Source of the DNA: Selaginella moellendorffii
Taxonomy: Eukaryota; Streptophyta; Lycopodiopsida; Selaginellales; Selaginellaceae
Assembly: GCF_000143415.4 (NCBI RefSeq)
Contig: NW_003314403.1
Coordinates: 66,316 to 130,315 of the forward strand
Reading direction: 5' to 3'
DNA: 64,000 nucleotides
Shown: piece by piece, positions 23,176-34,235 of the stretch
Position numbering within the stretch: position 1 is the stretch's first letter
Layout of the letters: each line of letters opens with the position of its first letter
Program-made: the position numbers and the translations under genes
The notes under the pieces: model-generated
What the model was told of the DNA's origin: nothing
The model's input: only the letters and a program-made list of their open reading frames with translations
The model's database searches: none

Positions 23176-25467
23176 ATGGCCTTCAGGGTTGGGGAAAAGG
23201 TTTACATTTTGAATGGTGGGAAGAGAGTTCCAAAAGGAACCCTTGTGTCTATGGATCGCAACTTTGTTATACACTGTCAAAGGCTTAGGGAACGACGGTA
23301 CGCACAAAACCAGGGGTCATGTTGTATATGGAGAGGCAATCTTCAAGAGGTTTGTCGACACATGTAGCGAGCAGCAACCACATAAAACCCGCCTCTTGGA
23401 AGATGGAACACGAGACACCCAACGAGTTCTCCCTTCCATGTATACCAAAGGGGCCATATTGGAAGATGTGAATCGGGAACTCCAGAGTAATGGCTACAGG
23501 AAGTTGAGCCAATCTAGATTTAGTAGATTGTGGAGCAACAGGTTCAGGGATGTGAGTATAGGAAAGTACTCCAGCTTTTCAAAGTGTGACGAGTGCACTG
23601 CTATCAAAATGGCTTTGTCGAAGAATTCTTGCAGCGCTCAAGAGCGAGAGACGTTGGTTAGAAGGCGGCTGGACCACAACATCGAGCAGAGAAGCTGCAG
23701 GACTGCATATTATCATAACAGGATTCTCTCCATGGAGAGACCTGACTCTTACCTCTGCATCATCCACGACAAAATGGACCAGAAAAAGACGTGCTTACCT
23801 CGACTCAATCCTGCCCCCAAGGCAATCTCTTCATCCATGCAGCTGCCTGTGTCTCTGTTTGGCATAATCGCTCATGGGCATGGTGCCCAGAACTATGGGA
23901 ACTTCTTTGTACCTCTATGGGGTGGCGGGGGTGCAAACATGATGATTGCGTCCCTAGCAAAACACTTAAAGTTTCTGCAAAGTGTGCAGACTGAGCTGAA
24001 CGGCCAACCCTTGCATAAGGCCCTTGTCGATCGAACCCCATACAGGGTTCAGCTGGAGGAGGAGCAAAGGCTTGCAGTATCGCGTGGGGCCCCATGCCAT
24101 CCCAGTGAATATGTTGGCCGTCAGATTGTAGGGTTATCACGTGAGGCCTCATGCCATTCCGACGAGGCTGGTCGCCTGGTGAATGCACAGCCTCATCCAA
24201 ACGAAGTAGAATCTCAAGGAAGTTCTTGCAGCCAATGTGGTCTTCCACCCCATCTTCTGCTCCAAACAGACAATGCTGGCAGTGAGAACAAAAACATGTA
24301 CGTCTTCGCGTACTTGGCGATGCTTGTTGCCAAAGGCATATTTGAAACGGTTACACTTGGCTTTCTCATGGTTGGGCACACTCATGAAGACGTCGATGCC
24401 ATGTTCAGTCACCTGGCAGAGTCCCTCTGGCGATCCAATGTCCTCACCCTCCCACAACTCTACGATGAATTCCAAAATTACATCAAAGGCACTATTGAAG
24501 CTGCACTTGTGACAGAGGTTCCAGACTTTAAGGGGTTTGTAAGAGGCTACATCAGGGACGGATCCGAAACGCTGATTGGCCACTCCAAGCCTCTTTAGTT
24601 TCATTTCAGCATGCGTGACGGTGCTCCAGTGATGAGGTACAAGATGAGAGAATGGGACACAGTGTGGCTGCCAGTGGATGGCATTGAACTCTTCAAGTGA
24701 GATCCCATAACTGGGGAACCTATGATTCCTCAGGGTTCCCCACGGCCGATGCACCCGGATGGACTCAAAGACCAGGAAAGTATAGTGGCCGGGATTAGAC
24801 AACATATTGCCTTCTGGAAGAGGGGGTTGGTGTTTGGTGGAGAATCCTATTTTAAGAGGTGCAAGCCTTTGCTCGAATACTGGGAGAAGATTATATCTGC
24901 TATCCAAAATGGGCCGGTTGTATATGAAGAATTGGAAGAGTCCTTTTGGCCAGAACCCAGAGCACCAGATAGTAGCGGAACAATGTCCTCTGGAAATGCA
25001 GTGACTGATAACGATGTTGAGGATCACTATTGTGGGCCGAGGAATAAGAAGCCGGATTCAGCATTCAATCCAGTACAGGTCTGCAAAGGAATGGTCGTGC
25101 TTGTCAGACCCAGTAATAAAAAACAAATGATATGGGTGGGGCGCTGCATCACTGATGTAGAGGAGGACGCGGAAACTAACTCCTTCAATGTAACTGTGGA
25201 GTGGTTCAAGCCAAGTTCCGGATATACGAAGGATTGCCTAGAAAAGAGATGGGTGCTGAATCCAAGGGATCCCAGCATGAGCATATCGGTGGATAATGTT
25301 GTGCATGGTTGGATGCGGAAGCAGAGTGCCACCATCACCTTGCTAGACCATGCAAGAGATGCAGCAAGAGCATTCATAACCCGGGTTCAAGGTGAGATTC
25401 ATTAATATTCCTTTACTAAGTTTCTAATGTATTTTATTTCAAGGTGAACAATTCGAATCTGAATCAG
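23176..25467 (+). pseudogene. Element P gene 1, DDE-like transposase (copy B, deleted and broken)
   Basis: Starts MAFRVGEKVYILNGG but jumps after FVIHCQRL (about 23286) to sequence that lies ~330 codons further on in C and D: about 1 kb of coding DNA is deleted. The DDE-like blocks are intact: HDKMDQKK (about 23770), QTDNAGSENKN (about 24267-24300) and GHTHEDVDAMF (about 24374-24405). It then has TAG at 24596-24598 (CAG in other copies) and TGA at 24698-24700 (AGA in C and D, TGA also in A). The C-terminal module (CKGMVVLVRP, NVTVEWFKP, WVLNPRDP) looks like a small beta-barrel chromatin-binding domain; that is a guess. An intron of about 52 nt (from 25392) leads to a short acidic end. Confidence 0.85.
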
Positions 25468-26070
25468 AGGAGGCGTGATGGCATGTGGCCCTTTGCACTA
25501 GTATATCTTAATACCGGTCTGAGAAATAGAATGGCATGTGCCCTCAGGCCTTTTACTAAATCACCTTTGAAAGAAATGCAAGCCTCTATATTGTAAAAAA
25601 AAGGTACTAGAGAAATTCCTTAATAATATGAATGTTATTTAGTTTCATGAAAATACACTAAGGGTCAAATGAGTTAAATGACTTCTCCAGACTAGCAATG
25701 CCTCTTGCTACACCTTCACAATTAGATTCGTTAGAAAAAGATAACATTGAATAATATCTAAATGTTCTCACCATTAAGTTATATGTCTGGCTAATAGGAA
25801 TGATGTTCATCTTGGAAAGCTCACCACACGCTCAATGAACAAACAAATAGTGTGTGCGCGCATGCCATCGCTCTTCTTTAGCTTCAGATTCGGCTTGTTC
25901 ACCTTGACAATGAGATTTATTATACAACCAGATGGACTCAGTCTGGACACAAAGTCACCGCGCTAGTCACCATGCCCCAGATATGTCTAGCCCCTGGACA
26001 AAAAACATATAATTTCACGTCATTTTCAAATACTTGAAAATTTGTACCTAGTCCCATTTTACTGAATAAA
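25468..26070. other. Right subterminal region of copy B
   Basis: Non-coding, AT-rich, conserved among the copies; about 80-120 bases including the palindrome present in A and C (after GGCGTGATGG) are missing here. It holds the decayed palindrome near 25530. Confidence 0.55.
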
Positions 26071-26094
26071 TCCCACTTTAACGAAATAGAGCTT
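26071..26094 (-). repeat. Terminal inverted repeat, copy B right
   Basis: Exact inverse of 14565-14588; followed directly by the CCAA duplication at 26095-26098. Confidence 0.95.
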
Positions 26095-27672
26095 CCAAGG
26101 TTTATATGGATAGTAACACATTGAGCTATTTTACTATGCAGCTAAAGGTTATGCCAAAGTAGGCTCATTCGCAAAAGAAGCTCACTAGATTCAATATTGA
26201 AATCATCTATAAACCTAGTAAAGACAATATTGTTTTGGATGTGTTGAGTCTCCAAGCTCAGTTTCAGGCAATATTAGCAATCAGTTCAAATTGGTTGGAG
26301 GGCATTTGCACTTCATATGGAAGTGATCCATTGGTGAAGGCAATCTTGCACCATACGAAGTTGTCGAAGCAAAACCTTGGTAGTGAAGTAGCGAAAGTTG
26401 CTAGTTGTGCCAATGCAAAACTTCACTTCTTAGTTCATGATGGACTTATTTTCTATAAACAAAAAAGATTGTATCTTCTCTCTAAGGATCTGTAGTAGTT
26501 ATTTCTATGGGAACATCATGATGTTCTGGCAGTGGGACATGGTGGAAAATAGAAAACACTAGCTTCATTAAAAAAAGGATTTTTCTGGTTTGGTATAAAA
26601 GGTGATGTAGTGGATTATGTCTATTCTTGCCCTATATACCAACAATGTAAGCAAAGAACTAAGAAGCAGGCTGGGAAGTTTCAATGCATTTCATCATCAA
26701 AATGGCTATTTCAAAGTGTGACATTTGACTTTATCACTTGCTTTCTGAAATCTAAGGGTTATGATACTTTGATGGTGGTTGTGGATTGGTTGTTACAGAT
26801 TGCATACTTCATTCTAACTATGGAAACAATGAATATGAAACAAATAGCAAAGCTCTTTTTCTATGAAGTAGTGTGGGTTCGTGGTCTTCCCGAAGAGATG
26901 ATCTTAGATAAAGATTTGAGATTTATGGGGAAGTTTTGGGGCATACTGTTCTAATTATTTGGTACCAAGTTGAAGTTTAGTACCACTTATCATCCTCAAA
27001 CTAATAAGTAGACTAAAGATGTGAATGCTCAAGTTGAGGATTATCTGTAGTACTATATCATGATGGATCAACACGATTGGGTTGAGCATTTGGATATAGT
27101 AGAATTTTTTTATAACACATTTCACAGTGCTATTGGCTGTTCTCCATAGGAGATGCTGCAAGGGAATGCTTATAGGGTTCCTCAACAGATTGTTGTATCG
27201 AAACCAAATTTTGAAGTGTTAGTCTTAACCGTTAAGACTTATATGGACTAGCTATGCCAAGGTTGGTCTAGAGCTATTGAGGCAATGGGCAAAGTTAAAG
27301 ATAGGTATCGACGTGATAAGGATTAACATCGTAGGGATGTATCTTATCAAGTGGGAGATCAGGTGTGGTTATCTTCCTAGAACTTGAATATTAAGGGATC
27401 TTCATCTCGAAAGCTATTATTGAGATATGTTGGACCCTATTAGATTTTGAAACAAAGTGGTGATATATCTTATCGGTTGGATCTTCCTCCAAAAATGTCC
27501 AATGTTCATAATATATTTCATACCAATTTATTAGCTATTTACACTATAGATGTTACATATCAAGGGCAAATTCATCTGCCACCAGAAGTTGTGGACGGTA
27601 ACCTGAATATGAAATGGAAGCTATTTTGGGTACATGCTAGCTTAAACATGCCAAACATTAAGACTGCAAGGG
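26095..27672 (+). pseudogene. R2 RNase H end and integrase
   Basis: Continues R2 after copy B: FNIEIIYKPSKDNIVLDVLS (end of RNase H), a zinc-binding-like part (HGGK, CPIYQQC), integrase core with TFDFITCF, LDKDLRF in place of SDRD, and HPQTNK in place of HPQTDGQTE, then YRLDLPPKMSNVHNIFHTNLL. Numerous stops. Similar in layout to R3, but more decayed and AT-richer. Confidence 0.85.
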
Positions 27673-28838
27673 TGTAAGCCACAAATTTTTCCTTTCCAAT
27701 TTGTCAACTTACCTCGTCTATCCGACCAACACTACCTTGGCTTGTGCTAAGTTCCCTTGCCAAGGTTCTTGCCTATTGTACCAGCTCCTACTTGGTCCTA
27801 CTTGGTTTTAGCTACTCACTACACGAGCAATGGAGAGTTAGCCTTCAATCCATGGATTCCCAAATCTCTCCCAATCCCCCTCCCCAGGTTAGACTGGACT
27901 TAAGGTTCGGCTACACTCTCCTCAGGCACAAGTAGCCAAGCACACCAAGCCTCCAGGTTCCTAACACCCCTTAGTACAACAAGACTTGATCATGGGACCC
28001 TCTAAATCCCAAGCCTTGGGTGCAACACTTGCTTCGGGAAATTGGGGCAAAACACCGTGGCCTAACGGCCCGGTATGGGTACCTCTACCCCCCCACTTCC
28101 ATCCCGAAGGAAAGGCCCAAGCCCCTAGGAAGGGCGAGGACCAATGAGCCACAAGGTACTCAAGTGGGGCACCACTCCACATGAGTCGGGAGCACCGCAG
28201 TTGGTTTCCCTTTCGGGATTGGGAGCTGCTCTTGAGCACTTCCCTGTGTGGCCCCTCCGACACCACCCAAGCCCATGCTCACTCCCACCCAAGGCCCTTT
28301 GGCCCTAGTCTCAACCTCAAGTCAGTTTGGAAGCACCACTGGAGAGTTCCTTCAAGACTGGTTCCTGGACCTCACTATCCCTACTATACTTTTGGAACCC
28401 CTTAAAGCACCCCCCCCCCCCCCCCCCTTGGGAGACGCATGCTTTGGGCTTTCACCCCTTGACCCGTATTAGTATTTGGACTTAGTCTAGAATTCGATCT
28501 CGGACTCGATCTCGGACCTGACTTCGGACTCGGTCTCGGACTCGATCTCGGACTCGATCTCGGACCCGATCTCGGACTCGACTTCGGACTCGACCTCGGA
28601 CTCAGTCTCGGACCCGATTTGGATCTCGGACTCTGTCTCGAACTTGGTCTCGAACTCGGTCTCGATCTCGGTCTCTGATTTGGTCTCGGCTCGATCCCGG
28701 ACTCTATCTCGAACTCGGTCTCAGAGTCAGTCTTGGACTCGATCTTCGACTCGGTCCCATCCGATAAACTCTTTGTCATTTCGGTCATGCTTTCGGGGAT
28801 CCTTTAGCCTATGACATCTCGAAGAGTCGGTTCCTACA
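27673..28838 (-). mobile_element. Solo LTR, family 1 (inverted)
   Basis: Runs TGTAAGCCACAAATTT to GTCGGTTCCTACA; inverse of the R3 LTR at 51748-52763. Flanked by AAGG (27669-27672 and 28839-28842), an imperfect or 4-bp duplication. Contains a C homopolymer (28402-28424) and a minisatellite of GGACTCGATCTC-type units (28480-28760). No internal genes are attached, so it is probably a solo LTR left by recombination. Confidence 0.75.
28480..28760. repeat. CTCGGACTCGAT minisatellite in LTR
   Basis: Degenerate 6- and 12-base units (GGACTC, GATCTC, GGTCTC). On either strand it yields long Arg/Ser/Pro or Glu/Ser ORFs that are not genes. Confidence 0.85.
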
Positions 28839-29797
28839 AAGGGCTTCCAAAAGTATAGTAGGGAGAGTGTGGGGGTTGGATCCTAGTGGAGCCAGTTTGG
28901 CTAGGAAAGGCTAGTTTGGCCCAGGAAGGTTATGCCTAAGTGCTGGGTGATGGGATAACCACTAGGTAGTCTAAGGCTAGAGTGAATACAGACCGACAAA
29001 CGGGGTAACTTGGTGAAGTGTTCAAGAGCTAGCTCTAGTTCCCCTAGGAGATCGAATGGTCGATGCTCCCAGTCCAAGTGTGGGTGGCATTATCTACTTG
29101 GATACCTGGCATGGCTTAATAGAGCCTCGCTCTAAGCCCATGGCTAGAGCACCCAAAGGCAGAAGGCAGAGAGAGTACCCATGAGGCCCGTGTAGGGCCA
29201 CGGTGTTTCGAAATGTTGTCCCAAAGTCTCAGACTGTGGAAAGGAAGAGGAGTAGCCCTCTAGTGTGGTGACCAAGGACATAGTCACACGGTGAGGAAGT
29301 CCCAGAGGACAGTGGGACTTAGTGGTCAGGCCTGTGGGCCTTGATCCGGTGGTAGTGTTGGCAAACATAGCCATGGACATAAAAGGACTTGGTGGGGACC
29401 GAAAAGGAGATATTGGAAGGCTATTCCCCATGTCTGTGGGTATCCTAAGGATGCTATGGAGTGGATCTGAGATGACCACTCATGGACAGATGGCCCAGTC
29501 TTTGAGAGATAGGATTGCAATGTAGGTGGTGTTGGACCACCGATGTGACCAAGGTGAATGGGCATGGCCTAGCGTAATAGGCTGGTATGTCAGTAGTAAC
29601 TTGGGGTGTCGATCATGGGATCGGACACATGAAGCACTTGGACCAACTGCAAAAGTTGAGTGGCATGGATGCCATTTTTGGGGTTAACAAGCCCTAAGTC
29701 TTGCATTGGACTTATGGAGGTTGTGAGTGAGACTCCTCCTAGTGGTTGGAGAGGTGGTTAAGTGACTAAAGTAGAATGGAAAACTTAGTCGCTTACA
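28839..29797 (+). repeat. Partial LTR, family 2
   Basis: Shares CCAAAAGTATAGTAGGGAGA and the following ~900 bases with 45826-46788 and 51435-51747. Ends GTCGCTTACA at 29797, followed by TTAGTATCAAAGC, a decayed form of the Met-type primer site. The start is missing or replaced at the family 1 LTR. Confidence 0.65.
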
Positions 29798-30865
29798 ATT
29801 TAGTATCAAAGCTGTTCCTTAGTCCGACTTTTATTGGTGGCCAAGTATATCACCACTTGTATTGGTATTGAAAGGTCCTAGGTATGAACCTATCTTCGAG
29901 GAGTAGCATGTTGAGAGGACATGGCTCTCCACTCAAGGTCATACATGAACTTGTGTGCAATATGATGGATGGAAAAGGGCTAGTAAGGGAACAACTTTGG
30001 GATCTTGGGAACAATATAAGAGTTTCCTCAAAGAGTTGAGAATGTGATCCAGATGAGCGTTTGATGCAGCAAATGGGCTAATGTAGTTGTGGTAAACAAC
30101 TATAGTTGGGATCACGGGAAAGATGCAAACTCTAAAAAAATAAAGGAGTCACAAGATTACCCTCATATAGTTGAGGTTGGTGCTCATAAATTTGAGACCA
30201 GAATTGATGACCGTGGGAGGTTAAATATGGAAAGGGACATAAATCCTTGAAATGGTAGTCGGGGCTACCTTTAATAAATGCTAGAACAACTTGGGGGTGT
30301 ACTTAGAGGATGAGGTGGTATTCTCATTACATAGACAAGTGGTCCTAAGGGGCAAAGGTTGCCCCTAGAGAATAAAATCAAGTGCTGGAGTAACACTTGC
30401 AAAGATGGTCCTTATGAGTAGGACATGAATACAAAAACTTGTATTCCAATGAGCTAGCACCTCAAAAGTAGGACCTCATAGGTCATCAGATTAACAAAGT
30501 CCAAAAAGCTAGATGACTCAAATAGAGTCAAGGAATAATCTTAAGGGATTGATGGAAGCATTTGGACTAAGGTGTGTTGTACCCCACGAAGGATGGGGGG
30601 GATTATAGTATCCAAGTATGAGAACAGTGGGTATCTCATCAATAGTAGAATGTGCCATACTAAAGTCGTGGGAAAGGTGTTCCCAAAACGAAAGCAACTT
30701 TGGTATAGAGTTGTGTGTGAACACTATAGTGCAGTGCTAACTGATAGTTGGCATGAGAAACGAATGCTTTGGTCTTGGCAAAGACCCAGACACAAATGAG
30801 AAGTGTCGTAAAGGTCAATTTGTAGAGATGATGGTGTGGAGACACCGAATATGCCAAGGTGTGTT
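29798..30865 (+). other. Non-coding retrotransposon interior
   Basis: Begins with the decayed primer site (29799-29811). No open frame or domain in the rest. Position after an LTR suggests a decayed gag leader. I see nothing else in it. Confidence 0.4.
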
Positions 30866-32353
30866 TGTAAGCAACTAATTTTTCAATTCTACTTTAGTCA
30901 CTTGACCACACCTTTGACCACTTGGAGGAGTCTCACTCACAACCTCCATAAGTCTTATTTCAAACTTGGGCTTGCTAGCCTCGAGAATGGCATCCCCGCC
31001 ACTCAATCTTTGCACTTGGTCCAAGTGCTCCACGTGTCCGATCCCATGACCGACACCCCAAGGTACCACTGACATATCAGCCCATTACACTAAGGCCACG
31101 CCCATTCACCTTAGTCACACCGGTGGTCTGACACCACCTCCATCACAGTCCCATCTCTCAAAGACTGGCCATCCGTTTATGAGCGATCATCCCAAATCCA
31201 CTCCTTAGCATCCTTAGGATGCTCACAGACATGGGGAATAGCCTTCCCCAATATTCTTTTTCCAATCCCCACCAAGTCCCTTTCTACTCATGGCCATGTT
31301 CGCCAACATTGCCACTGGGTCGAGGTCCACAGGCCCGACCACTAAGTCCCCCGGTCCTCTGGGACTTCCTCCTCACATGACCGTATCCTTGGTCTCTACA
31401 CTATAGGACGGCTCCACTTCCTTTTCATAGTCTGGGACTTTGGGGCAACATTTCGGAACACTGCAGCCTTACGCAAGCCTCATGGGTACTCTCCCTGCCT
31501 TCTGCCTTTGGGTGCTCTAGCCATGGGCTTAGAGCGAGGTTCTGTTGAGCCACGCCAGGTATCCAAGTAGGTAGTGCCACCCACACTTGGATTGGGAGCA
31601 TCGGCCAGTCAATCTCCTGGGGGAACTAGAGCCGGCTCTTGAACACTTCACTAAGCTACCCCGTTTATTGGTCTGTGTTCACTCTAGTCTTGGACTTCCC
31701 AGTGGGCAGCTCATTACCCAACACTGGGTATAGCCTTCCTGGGCCAAACTGGCCTTTCCTAGCCAAACTGGCTCCATTGCAGTCCTCCCCCTTATTATAC
31801 TTTTGGAGCTCACCAAACCCCCTAGAGTCTGGGAGACGAACACTTTGGGCTTTCACCCTCTCAGACTCAGACTCGGACTCGACCTCAGTCTCGGTCTCGG
31901 TCCTGATCTCGATCTTGGTCCCAGTCTCGGTCTCAACCTTGGACTCCATCTCGGATTCCATCTCGGAATCCGTCTCGGTCCATCTCAGACTCCATCTTGG
32001 GTCCATCTCAGACTCCATCTCGGGTCCATCTCGGACTCCATCTTGGTTCATCTCAGATTCCATCTTGGACTCCATCTCGGACTCCGTCTCGGTCCATCTT
32101 GGACTCTGTGTCGGTCCATCTCGGACTCCACCTCGGACTCCAACTCGGGTCCATCTCGGACTCCATCTTGGACACTTCCACGTGTCATGTGTTGGTCCTT
32201 TTGGGTCCCTTTTTGGAGCCTTGCTTATTGCTCGCTTCGTGCTTGTTCCTCGAGCACTTTGTTGGGAGTTCCACTCCCACTCTCAAGCTTTCAAGTCGGA
32301 GCTTTTAGTCCAAATGTGTTCCACTCGTTTGGCTTTCACTTCCCCCCCTAACA
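30866..32353 (-). repeat. LTR, family 2 (inverted)
   Basis: Reads TGTAAGCAAC to CCCTAACA on the plus strand and is the inverse of the family 2 LTR, including the TCGGACTC-type minisatellite (31860-32165). No matching target duplication was found, so it may be part of a rearranged element. Confidence 0.7.
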
Positions 32354-33010
32354 CGTGAAGCTCTTCAGACGCCATGACGTCGCAGAGTTCACTTATCCCC
32401 CCTAGAGTGAGGCAAGAGCTCAGACACGACTTCGTTCTACNNNNNNNNNNNNNNNNNNNNNNNNNNNNNNNNNNNNNNNNNNNNNNNNNNNNNNNNNNNN
32501 NNNNNNNNNNNNNNNNNNNNNNNNNNNNNNNNNNNNNNNNNNNNNNNNNNNNNNNNNNNNNNNNNNNNNNNNNNNNNNNNNNNNNNNNNNNNNNNNNNNN
32601 NNNNNNNNNNNNNNNNNNNNNNNNNNNNNNNNNNNNNNNNNNNNNNNNNNNNNNNNNNNNNNNNNNNNNNNNNNNNNNNNNNNNNNNNNNNNNNNNNNNN
32701 NNNNNNNNNNNNNNNNNNNNNNNNNNNNNNNNNNNNNNNNNNNNNNNNNNNNNNNNNNNNNNNNNNNNNNNNNNNNNNNNNNNNNNNNNNNNNNNNNNNN
32801 NNNNNNNNNNNNNNNNNNNNNNNNNNNNNNNNNNNNNNNNNNNNNNNNNNNNNNNNNNNNNNNNNNNNNNNNNNNNNNNNNNNNNNNNNNNNNNNNNNNN
32901 NNNNNNNNNNNNNGCTCCAGAAACAGTGGCGGCACGCCCTTCCAGCGACTCGAGGTATCATATATCTGTCCTATGTTGTAGTGTTGCCTGGAGGTCACGT
33001 TGGTGGGTTC
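32354..33010. other. Unidentified DNA with a 473-base assembly gap
   Basis: N run at 32441-32913. The roughly 90 bases on each side match nothing else in the window that I can see. Open frames across the Ns are artefacts. Confidence 0.8.
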
Positions 33011-33229
33011 TGTGAGACACAAAATCCCTAGGCCCCAAAGTGGAGCCGGAAGGGCGCCACGCGGTAGTGGCCGAAGTGAAAGCCAAACGAGCGTAACACG
33101 TTTGGACTAAAAGCTTCGACTTGAAAGGTCAAGAGCGGGAGTGGAACTCCCAATGAAGGGCTCAAAGAACAAGCATGAAGTGAGCAATAAGTGAGTCTCT
33201 AGAAAAGAGACACAAGAGGACCGATATAT

Positions 33230-33465
33230 GATACGTGGAGGAGTCCGAGATGGAGTCCGAGATGGACCCGAGATGGAATCCGAGATGGAGTCTGAGAAGG
33301 ACCCGAGATGGAGTCCGAAGTCGAGACCGAGACCGAGACCAAGACCGAGACCGGGACCGGGACTGAGACCGAGGCCAAGGCCGAGACCGAGCCCAAGCCC
33401 GAGTCCAAGTCCGAGTCCGAGTCCGAGTCTGAGTCCGAGTCTGAGTTTGAGTCTGAGAGGGTGAA
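33230..33465. repeat. GAGTCCGAG minisatellite in R4 5' LTR
   Basis: Units such as GAGATGGAGTCC and GACCCGAGATGG, passing into shorter GAGACC and GAGTCC hexamers. The same type is at 51040-51365, 49610-49830 and 51830-51990. Confidence 0.85.
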
Positions 33466-33496
33466 AGCCCAAAGCGTTTGTCTCCCAGACTCTAGA

Positions 33497-33520
33497 AAGC
33501 TCTATTTCGTTAAAATGGGA
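33497..33520 (+). repeat. Terminal inverted repeat, copy C (gene 1 side)
   Basis: AAGCTCTATTTCGTTAAAA...; one mismatch to the other end. Preceded by TAGA at 33493-33496. Confidence 0.92.
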
Positions 33521-34235
33521 TTTATTCAGTAAAATGGGACTAGGTACAAATTTTCAAGTATTTGAAAATGACGTGAAATTATATGTTTTTTGTCCAGAGG
33601 CTAGACATATCTAGGGCATGGTGACTAGCGCAGTGACTTTGTGTCCAGACTGAGTCCATCTGGTTGTATAATAAATCTCATTGTCAAGGTGAACAAGCCG
33701 AATCTGAAGCTAAAAAACAGCGATGGCATGCACGCACACACTATTTGTTTGTTCATTGAGCGTGTGGTGAGCTTTCCAAGATGAACGTCATTCCTATTAG
33801 CCAGACATATAACTTAATGGTGAGAACATTTAGATATTATTCAATGCTATCTTTTTCTAACGAATCTAATTGCGAAGGTGTAGCAAGGGGCATTGCTAGT
33901 CTGGAGAAGTCATTTAACTCATTTGACCCTTAGTGTATTTTCATGAAACTAAATAACATTCATATTATTAAGGAATTTCTCTAGTACCTTATTTTTACAA
34001 TATAGAGGCTTGCATTTCTTTCAAAGGTGATTTAGTAAAAGGCCTGAGGGCACATGCCATTCTATTTCTCAGACCGGTATTAAGATATACTAGTGCAAAG
34101 GGAAAAAGGTATTTGGTGATCAAGTAAATGGCATGAGGGCACACGCCATTATAAGCCTAAGCGCTAGTGGACACCTCCTTTTTGGTGTCACGCCTCACGC
34201 CTCACGCCATCACGCCATGCCATCACACCTCCTCT
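33521..34235. other. Subterminal region of copy C (gene 1 side)
   Basis: Non-coding. Includes palindromes at 34127-34150 and a partial one near 34041, and GGCGTGA-type short repeats at 34185-34230. Same content as 2944-3569 in copy A. Confidence 0.55.

Larger units (their letters stand above)
14950..25550. repeat. Palindrome family sites in copy B
   Basis: Sites of type AATGGCRTGnGGCCnCAYGCCATT at about 14950-14972, 16028-16050, 16102-16125, 17319-17341, 17510-17533, 17650-17671, 19150-19172, 20427-20450, 20487-20510, 20563-20586, 21364-21387, 22912-22934, 23010-23032, 23080-23103, 24082-24097 and 24138-24155, with decayed ones near 22297 and 25530. The centre varies (GAGGCCTC, GTGATCAC, GGGGCCCC) but both arms usually change together. 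Confidence 0.85.
14565..26094 (+). mobile_element. Element P copy B, both ends present (11,530 bp)
   Basis: Begins and ends with 24-base inverted repeats and is flanked by CCAA on both sides (14561-14564, 26095-26098). Removing the element and one CCAA restores R2 coding sequence (CCAAGGTTTATATGG, gypsy RNase H), which proves the boundaries. Contents in order: gene 2 on the minus strand (15007-20614), a divergent intergenic region, gene 1 on the plus strand (23176-25467), and subterminal regions at both ends. Both genes carry disabling changes. Confidence 0.95.
10593..27672 (+). mobile_element. R2: decayed Ty3/gypsy retrotransposon split by copy B
   Basis: The left part (10593-14564) ends in the RNase H region; the right part (26095-27672) resumes with KVYMDSN, the expected next RNase H motif, then integrase. 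Only CCAA is repeated at the junction, so copy B inserted into this element. Many stops and a changed reverse-transcriptase motif show it is old and dead. I could not define its left LTR. Confidence 0.85.

Noticed and set aside
24149-25027. 292-codon ORF antisense to gene 1, present in every copy
   Set aside because: Its conservation follows that of the coding strand; it has no known domain and overlaps the conserved transposase blocks fully.
31639-32358. Ser/Asp-rich and Arg/Pro-rich ORFs in LTR minisatellites
   Set aside because: Open on both strands and in several frames because the repeat unit is a multiple of three without stops.
32374-33022. ORFs of about 200 codons at 32374-33022
   Set aside because: They consist mostly of the N gap.
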